Below, piece after piece: positions 32,806 to 37,396 of a stretch of 37,396 nt of DNA (within the stretch, counting starts at the first letter, position 1; each line of letters opens with the position of its first letter). The DNA is from Candidatus Methanomethylophilaceae archaeon. Lineage in GTDB: Archaea > Thermoplasmatota > Thermoplasmata > Methanomassiliicoccales > Methanomethylophilaceae. A program made the position numbers and the translations under genes. Below the pieces are notes generated by a model. The model had not been told where the DNA came from. It was given only the letters and a program-made list of their open reading frames with translations, and did no database searches. The stretch covers positions 1 through 37,396 of the forward strand of contig JAFVZR010000153.1 of assembly GCA_017508065.1 (NCBI GenBank), written 5' to 3'.

Positions 32806-33453
32806 TCAGTCGAGAGGCCCGATCAATCTCGCATCTATCGAATCTCCGTCGATAGAGACTATCGCACATCTTCCATCCCTCACTGCACCTGGGTTGATGA
32901 AAACGGTTCCATCCATCTCTTTCTTTCCGAACGACTCGTGGATGTGTCCCGAAAGGACGAGCTTGGGACGGTATTTCTTGACGATATCCAGGATGGCTTT
33001 GCTTCCGACACTGATTCCGGACGGGATGACGTCGTTGAACCCATACGCGGGTGCGTGCACCATCAGGATCATGCCCTCCTTTGAGATCGCATTGAGCTTT
33101 TCGAAGATCTCCTCCTCCTGTAGTTCGAACGGTGTATCGAAGATGGTGGGGTTGGAACCTCCAAGGCCTGCGATGTATAGGTCTCCGAGCTGCTTTCCCT
33201 TTCCGTGCATGTTCTCCGCGACCGTGTCAAGTATATCGACGAGTCCGGGCGAATCTATGTTACCGGGGATCGCAAGGATTCTGTCGCTATCGATGAGGGA
33301 GATCATGTTCGCGGATTCCTGTGCCGCACAGGGCATCTCCACTGCGTCTCCAAGGAACAGGACGTAATCTATGTTCTCTTTGGTGATCATGGGGTTGATC
33401 CATTCAAGAGCCGATTTCTTTCCGTGAAGGTCTGTGAGGACTAGGAACTTCAT
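32806..33453 (-). CDS. Calcineurin-like metallophosphoesterase (YfcE/MJ0936-like)
   Basis: A 215-residue phosphoesterase: TDLHGKKSAL (7-16), LGDAVE, PGNIDSP, VHAPAYG and the closing SGHIHESFGK. The compact architecture matches the YfcE/MJ0936 group of archaeal phosphodiesterases active on model substrates; the natural substrate is unknown. The FxNPGAVRDGRCAIV segment near the end is typical. It is a different subfamily from the metallophosphoesterase at 29871-30626. Confidence 0.85.
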   Translation of the reverse strand: MKFLVLTDLHGKKSALEWINPMITKENIDYVLFLGDAVEMPCAAQESANMISLIDSDRILAIPGNIDSPGLVDILDTVAENMHGKGKQLGDLYIAGLGGSNPTIFDTPFELQEEEIFEKLNAISKEGMILMVHAPAYGFNDVIPSGISVGSKAILDIVKKYRPKLVLSGHIHESFGKKEMDGTVFINPGAVRDGRCAIVSIDGDSIDARLIGPLD

Positions 33454-33473
33454 AGTCGTTAATCCTCACGTGC

Positions 33474-33482
33474 TTTATAATA
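33474..33482 (+). promoter_or_regulatory. TATA box for the DUF5714-like gene
   Basis: TTTATAATA about 26 nt before ATG 33504, consistent with leaderless transcription. Confidence 0.5.
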
Positions 33483-33503
33483 TCTTACGACATAGTCTTC
33501 CGT

Positions 33504-34079
33504 ATGGAGGAGTGGTGTGTACGCCTTATGTCCATATGCAAAGACAATGCGTGTTCGGACCCGGTGAAGCTGTTCAGGATGATGGTCCGTGATGATCATG
33601 TGCCTATGCATGGGCCGATCCACCATTCCATCGTACCTTTGGCGATGGTGACTGCCGTTTGGTCAGTAAAACCCGATTTCGATCTGGACAGCTATCTTAC
33701 GGAGGTCATATCGCGCTCCTCCGAGGTCCCTCAGGCTGTGTGCGGTCTGTGGGGATGTTGCGGTTCCGCAATAGGTGCAGGGATCTTCGAGAGCATCATG
33801 ACCCGTACGGGCCCGTTGTCCAGAGGAAAGAGGTGGGGGAACTGCAATCTTTCCACATCCGATGCACTACGGGCCATCGGTGATGTAGGTGGTCCGAGAT
33901 GTTGTAAGCGCAATGCCGTTCTGAGCATAATCTCCGCATGCAATTCCGCCAAGGAGCATCTGAAGGTGGAACTGTCTCCTTCCGAGTTCGTATGTACAAG
34001 GTATCGTGATTCCGAGGAGTGTATCGGTTCCAAATGCCCTTTCTTTTCGACAAAGAATATCCCGAAGGATGTAGATTGA
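33504..34079 (+). CDS. Cysteine-rich DUF5714-like methanogen protein
   Basis: A 191-residue protein with about a dozen cysteines, including GLWGCCGSAIGAG (81-93) and GGPRCCKRNAV, and a His cluster MHGPIHHSIVP (35-45). The pattern is that of DUF5714, a family I know mainly from methanogens and other anaerobes. Paired cysteines, the histidines and a C-terminal ECIGSKCPFF suggest metal or iron-sulfur binding, but no function is established. It is followed after 5 nt by the CMD-like gene and is probably co-transcribed with it. Confidence 0.6.
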   Translation: MEEWCVRLMSICKDNACSDPVKLFRMMVRDDHVPMHGPIHHSIVPLAMVTAVWSVKPDFDLDSYLTEVISRSSEVPQAVCGLWGCCGSAIGAGIFESIMTRTGPLSRGKRWGNCNLSTSDALRAIGDVGGPRCCKRNAVLSIISACNSAKEHLKVELSPSEFVCTRYRDSEECIGSKCPFFSTKNIPKDVD

Positions 34080-34084
34080 CATCC

Positions 34085-34426
34085 ATGAGATTCACCAGGG
34101 AGTACTTCCGTGAATATGCGGAGGCGATAGACGAGGTCGAGACCGTAATGGATATCGAATGTCCTTTCGATGAGAAGACCCGTCGTTTGATCGCATTCGC
34201 TTTGGCGATCAAGGATCGTAACGAGACTGCTGTGAAGGCACAGTTCAATGCCGCGTTGAAGGTCGGTGTCAAGTTCAAGGACCTTGCGTATGTGGCATCC
34301 ATGGTGGAGTTCGAGGCCACCCGTTTCGGTAACACCTGGTTGCACGAGGCTTTGGGGGATTGGACACAGCTCACCCGTGATGACTACGATTCCGGTTGCA
34401 CATGCGGAGTGGTACGGAAGTACTGA
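34085..34426 (+). CDS. Carboxymuconolactone-decarboxylase-like small protein
   Basis: A 113-residue mostly helical protein. FDEKTRRLIAFALAIKDRNETAVKAQFNAALKVG followed by FKDLAYVASMVEF and a Gly-containing TRFGNTWL resembles the AhpD/CMD fold, in which small oxidoreductase or decarboxylase subunits form oligomers. The CxxC motif of AhpD is absent in the core; a CTCG sits instead near the C-terminus (about 105-108), so redox activity is doubtful. It lies 5 nt after the DUF5714-like gene. A longer in-frame start (34019) overlaps that gene. Confidence 0.55.
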   Translation: MRFTREYFREYAEAIDEVETVMDIECPFDEKTRRLIAFALAIKDRNETAVKAQFNAALKVGVKFKDLAYVASMVEFEATRFGNTWLHEALGDWTQLTRDDYDSGCTCGVVRKY

Positions 34427-34470
34427 TCGCGGACAGGAATCTATTTACCCCCCATGCGGGTGTGCGTGCG

Positions 34471-34480
34471 TAATATAATA
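34471..34480 (+). promoter_or_regulatory. TATA box for the ABC exporter
   Basis: TAATATAATA about 28 nt before ATG 34504; a GGAGAG ribosome site lies between. Confidence 0.5.
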
Positions 34481-34503
34481 TGTAGTAGGTATGGAGAGTT
34501 GAA

Positions 34504-35241
34504 ATGAATGACGCTTTGGTAGTGAAGGATGTACACAAGCGTTACGGGGATCATGAGGCCGTGAAAGGAATCAGTTTCACGGTCCATGAGGGGGAGATCT
34601 TCGGACTGATTGGTCCGAACGGTGCTGGTAAGACAACCACGCTTCGTATGATCTCCACCCTTCTGAAGATCAGTTCCGGAACGATTGAGGTCTGCGGATA
34701 CGATGTGTCCTCCCAATCCGATGATGTGAGGGAGGTCATATGTTATCTGCCTGAGGACGCCGGTGCGTACAAGGACATGACTGGAAGGAGGTATCTCAAC
34801 TTCATGGCAGGTTTCTTCGCATCTGGTGAGAAGAAGCAGGAGTTGGTCAGAAAGGCCATCTCGATAGCGGACCTTGGCCCCCGCATAGATTCGAAGGTCG
34901 ACACATACAGTAAGGGTATGATGCGTAGGCTTCTGATCGCAAGGGCCATAATGCCGTCTCCCAAGTTCGCTATCCTGGATGAGGTCACGTCCGGATTGGA
35001 TGTGGTCAACGCACACGAGATCCGCGACATCATCCGTGACATTGCGGATTCGGGTGTGACTATACTCCTCTCATCGCACAACATGCATGAGGTCGAAGTA
35101 CTCTGTGATCGTGTTGCAATGATCGATGGCGGGGAGATCATCCTTACCGGCACTCCTGATGAGATGAAGGCAAGGTATGGCGCCAGAGATCTGGAGGAAG
35201 TGTTCATACGTGCTGTAAAGGAAAGGGAGGGGTCCCAATGA
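34504..35241 (+). CDS. ABC transporter ATP-binding protein (NatA/CcmA type)
   Basis: A 245-residue ATPase: Walker A GPNGAGKTT (37-45), signature region YSKGMMRRLLIARA (135-148; the usual LSGGQ is degenerate to YSKGM as in many NatA-type exporters), Walker B FAILDEVTSGLD (155-166) and the switch histidine in LSSHNMHEVE. It powers the adjacent ABC-2 permease, whose ATG overlaps this stop (ATGA). The substrate is unknown; sodium, drugs or lipids are possible for this class. Confidence 0.92.
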   Translation: MNDALVVKDVHKRYGDHEAVKGISFTVHEGEIFGLIGPNGAGKTTTLRMISTLLKISSGTIEVCGYDVSSQSDDVREVICYLPEDAGAYKDMTGRRYLNFMAGFFASGEKKQELVRKAISIADLGPRIDSKVDTYSKGMMRRLLIARAIMPSPKFAILDEVTSGLDVVNAHEIRDIIRDIADSGVTILLSSHNMHEVEVLCDRVAMIDGGEIILTGTPDEMKARYGARDLEEVFIRAVKEREGSQ

Positions 35242-36569
35242 GCGATCTTACGAATGTAATGAAGAAGGAGTTGAGGGAATATCTCAGTCTATCTTCCGTT
35301 ATCTCCGTCGTGTTGGTGGTGGTCATCTTCGCATTCATGGGCACGATGATGTCCGGTGAAGCGGATAAGATAACCTCTCCATCCGACCTCCTGGTCATCA
35401 ACTGCGACGACAACTCGTTCGCAGTGGACGAGATCAGGGATGTGTATGATGTCATATTCGATGGTACGTCTGGAGAATATGTACATGTCGTCGACGGTAA
35501 CGGGTCCGTTGTGGACGCAGAGTATGTCCAAAGGCTGATGTCCGAGAATGGGTATACTGATGCAATAGTCATCTGTCCCGATTTCCGTAACAACATCTGT
35601 AGTACCCCGGTGATAAAAGGACAGATGATGTTGTACTTCCAGTTCGAGGCCACCGGATTGTTCGGAGGGGCATCCTCGTCAATCGCGCAATCCATCGTCT
35701 CCGCGGTCAACGAGAGGATCTCTCAGACGTTGGTATCGTCCGTTACCGATCTCGGTCCGAATGCATCCAGCCCTATCGACATGGGTTCCACGTACACTTA
35801 TGTCAACGGAGAGGTCGTGGAGAATGTGACCCCTATCGAGATCAGCTCCGCTCTGATGAGTCAGAATTTCATCATGCCGTTGATCATCATGGTCATCCTC
35901 ACAATGATCGGAAGCATCGTCATCAGTTCGATGGGCAACGAGAAGGAGAACAAGACCTTGGAGACCCTTCTGACCATGCCCGTCAAACGTACCACCATCG
36001 TCACCGGTAAGTTGATATCCGCAGCGATTGCAGGACTGGTCTTCGGTGCCGCATACATGGTGGGCATGATGTTCTACATGGAGGGTATGACCTCCACGAT
36101 GATGACGTCCGTTGACCTTGCAGAAATCGGATTGACCTTGAGCGTCTCCGATTGGGCCATAGTCATGGTGATGATGTTCCTTGCCATCCTTTCGGCACTT
36201 GGTATGTGTATGATCCTCGGTGCATTTACCAAGAACTACAAGGCTGCACAGACGATGATCCTGCCCCTGGCAATAATGGCCATGATCCCTATGTTCATCA
36301 TCATGTTCATGGGTTGGGAATCACTTCCGTCGATTGGTAAGATCCTTCTTTCATTGATCCCATTCACTCACCCCATGATGGTTGTGAACAATCTGATGTT
36401 CGGTGAGATGACCATGGTGGCAATAGGTATCGGTTATCTGTTGGCATTCTCCGCATTGATGGTGTTCATCACAGTGAAGGTGTATAGGTCCGATATCCTG
36501 ATCACAGGTATTGGGCAGACCAGATTTGTCGTGGCAATGAAGAAGTTCTTCGCCAAGAAGTCCGAATGA
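35238..36569 (+). CDS. ABC-2-type permease (NatB-like)
   Basis: A 443-residue membrane protein. One helix near the N-terminus (about 18-38) is followed by an extracytoplasmic domain of about 170 residues, then five or more helices from about residue 210, including the ABC-2 segment NEKENKTLETLLTMPVKRTTIVTGKLISA at the cytoplasmic coupling region. This layout is that of NatB and related ABC-2 exporters. It is the partner of the preceding ATPase and the transcript ends in a hairpin with a T-run. Confidence 0.88.
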   Translation: MSDLTNVMKKELREYLSLSSVISVVLVVVIFAFMGTMMSGEADKITSPSDLLVINCDDNSFAVDEIRDVYDVIFDGTSGEYVHVVDGNGSVVDAEYVQRLMSENGYTDAIVICPDFRNNICSTPVIKGQMMLYFQFEATGLFGGASSSIAQSIVSAVNERISQTLVSSVTDLGPNASSPIDMGSTYTYVNGEVVENVTPIEISSALMSQNFIMPLIIMVILTMIGSIVISSMGNEKENKTLETLLTMPVKRTTIVTGKLISAAIAGLVFGAAYMVGMMFYMEGMTSTMMTSVDLAEIGLTLSVSDWAIVMVMMFLAILSALGMCMILGAFTKNYKAAQTMILPLAIMAMIPMFIIMFMGWESLPSIGKILLSLIPFTHPMMVVNNLMFGEMTMVAIGIGYLLAFSALMVFITVKVYRSDILITGIGQTRFVVAMKKFFAKKSE

Positions 36570-36575
36570 TTTAAT

Positions 36576-36601
36576 GAGGGGGCGGTACCCCTCCTTTTTT
36601 C
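36576..36601 (+). terminator. Stem-loop terminator after the ABC exporter
   Basis: GAGGGG-GCGGTA-CCCCTC forms a 6-bp stem followed by C and a run of six T, starting 6 nt after the permease stop. The convergent gene ends 15 nt further on, so it may serve both. Confidence 0.7.
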
Positions 36602-36615
36602 TTATTATAATTTGT

Positions 36616-37194
36616 TCATTCAACGGGTTTACAGATAATCCTGTCGATCTTGGTCTTCAGTATCTTGCTGGAAACTTCCGGTCTCAGAACGACGGCCGTA
36701 TCCGCACCTTTTGCTGTTCCGCCTATTGCGATGACCCTTTCCCCTCCCGTTACAAAACCTGCATCTGCGGCCATAGCGGAGATCTCCACGCAAACTTTCA
36801 TCCCTTGTCCGAACATCCTCAGGGTATTGGTAACGATCTCTGCCGGATATATGCCTCCGAATGTGGTGGAGAGTGAACGTTCCACGCCACTGAGTGCATG
36901 GGCAGCAGTACAGATGTGGAATCCTTTCCCTTTGAGGTCTTCACGTAGTTTGGACGGCATAGGGTTCACACCAGGTTCTTTCTGACCGAATGCATATGTA
37001 ACGATGATTATCGATATTCCATCGTGTTCCACATCGTTGGCCATCATTTGGGCTGTCATGCCACTGGTGGATGCAATGACGATCCTGTCGATCCCATTCT
37101 TTTTGGCGTGTTCGACGGCCAATTCCAGAGTCGCCCTTGTGTTCTCGACGCCGGCTCTTTCGAAATACGTAGAACTGTCTTGTATCATGGACAT
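36616..37194 (-). CDS. Pyruvate-kinase C-terminal-domain (PK_C-like) protein
   Basis: A 192-residue protein resembling the free-standing pyruvate-kinase C-terminal (alpha/beta) domain of COG1751. Seen are TLELAVEHAKKNGIDRIVIASTSGMTA near the N-terminus and VIAIGGTAKGADTAVVLRPEVS near the end, with a nucleotide-type glycine motif. In pyruvate kinase this domain binds allosteric effectors; the stand-alone archaeal protein has no assigned function. The ATG at 37194 is chosen; the frame extends to a TTG at 37224, and ATG 37188 is also possible. Confidence 0.78.
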   Translation of the reverse strand: MSMIQDSSTYFERAGVENTRATLELAVEHAKKNGIDRIVIASTSGMTAQMMANDVEHDGISIIIVTYAFGQKEPGVNPMPSKLREDLKGKGFHICTAAHALSGVERSLSTTFGGIYPAEIVTNTLRMFGQGMKVCVEISAMAADAGFVTGGERVIAIGGTAKGADTAVVLRPEVSSKILKTKIDRIICKPVE

Positions 37195-37284
37195 TTCGTA
37201 GGTAAATCGTGTTGTGGAATGCAATACTTTTGGACGACTCTTTCGAAAAATTCAGTCTTTTTGTAATGATGGATGAGAATAAGA

Positions 37285-37372
37285 TGGCGTGGGGAGCGAG
37301 ATTCGAACTCGCGTGTCCTTTTGGGACAATAGATTAGCAGTCTATCGCCTTACCAGGCTGGGCCATCCCCAC
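37285..37372 (-). tRNA. tRNA-Ser (anticodon GCT)
   Basis: Acceptor GTGGGGA pairs with TCCCCAC. The anticodon stem ATAGA/TCTAT encloses loop CTGCTAA with anticodon GCT. A long class II variable arm (TGTCCCAAAAGGACA) follows, and the T-arm is CGAG-TTCGAAT-CTCG. The discriminator is G, as expected for serine, and CCA is encoded (37285-37287). Confidence 0.95.
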
Positions 37373-37396
37373 AAGGTAAAACCACTAACAGCAAGA

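Noticed and set aside
1-37396. CRISPR arrays, insertion sequences, prophage or integration at the tRNA genes
   Set aside because: No regularly spaced repeats, transposase, integrase or direct repeats of tRNA 3' ends were found.

Overview
The window looks like a chromosomal segment of a methanogenic archaeon of the order Methanomassiliicoccales (Thermoplasmata branch). The evidence is archaeal information-processing genes (exosome, proteasome alpha, KEOPS Pcc1, RNA polymerase subunit P, SRP19, S8e, L37Ae, fibrillarin, archaeal-type TyrRS), an [NiFe]-hydrogenase/heterodisulfide reductase operon (hdrA-mvhD-mvhG-mvhA), an F420H2-oxidase-type flavodiiron protein, TATA boxes about 25 nt before many starts, and no TAG stop on any of the 43 complete genes (32 TGA, 11 TAA). 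TAG avoidance is expected where UAG encodes pyrrolysine, although no pyl gene is in the window.

Layout. 1-3031: a partial, active-site-degenerate ThiI-like gene (-), then a TauE/SafE permease with its DUF1634 partner, adenine phosphoribosyltransferase and a DedA/VTT-like membrane protein (+). 3048-3131: tRNA-Leu(CAG). 3284-8258: a small charged protein (-), a phosphohexomutase-like protein without its catalytic motifs (+), a JAMM protein translationally coupled to an NADP phosphatase/NAD kinase fusion (-), and a fibrillarin-Nudix fusion (+). 8339-11342: S15, a RecJ/GAN-like DHH nuclease, Kae1 (-) and tRNA-Val(GAC). 11470-16502: flavodiiron protein, YqaJ-like nuclease, a TctA-family permease and hypoxanthine phosphoribosyltransferase (both -), and tyrosyl-tRNA synthetase.

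16549-23215 (-) is the archaeal exosome superoperon. Read from its promoter it runs: membrane-anchored RING-like zinc protein, RNase P Pop5, PsmA, Sdo1/SBDS, Rrp4, Rrp41, Rrp42, L37Ae, RpoP (41 codons, TTG start), Pcc1, prefoldin beta, DHH phosphoesterase. It links RNA decay and processing, protein turnover, ribosome maturation and tRNA modification. 23559-29773 (+) is the electron-bifurcating hydrogenase module: a 1010-residue double HdrA and MvhDGA. With HdrBC, which must be elsewhere, it would couple H2 oxidation to heterodisulfide and ferredoxin reduction.

29871-33453 (-) holds a metallophosphoesterase, the NAD(P)HX repair enzyme Nnr, SRP19, S8e and a second metallophosphoesterase. 33504-37194 holds a Cys-rich DUF5714-like protein, a CMD-like protein and a NatA/NatB-type ABC exporter (+), then a free-standing pyruvate-kinase C-terminal-domain protein (-). 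tRNA-Ser(GCT) closes the window.

No CRISPR array, insertion sequence, prophage or rRNA was found. The most unusual observations are the RING-like protein heading the proteasome/exosome operon, the fibrillarin-Nudix fusion, and two conserved-fold proteins (ThiI-like, phosphohexomutase-like) that have lost their catalytic motifs.
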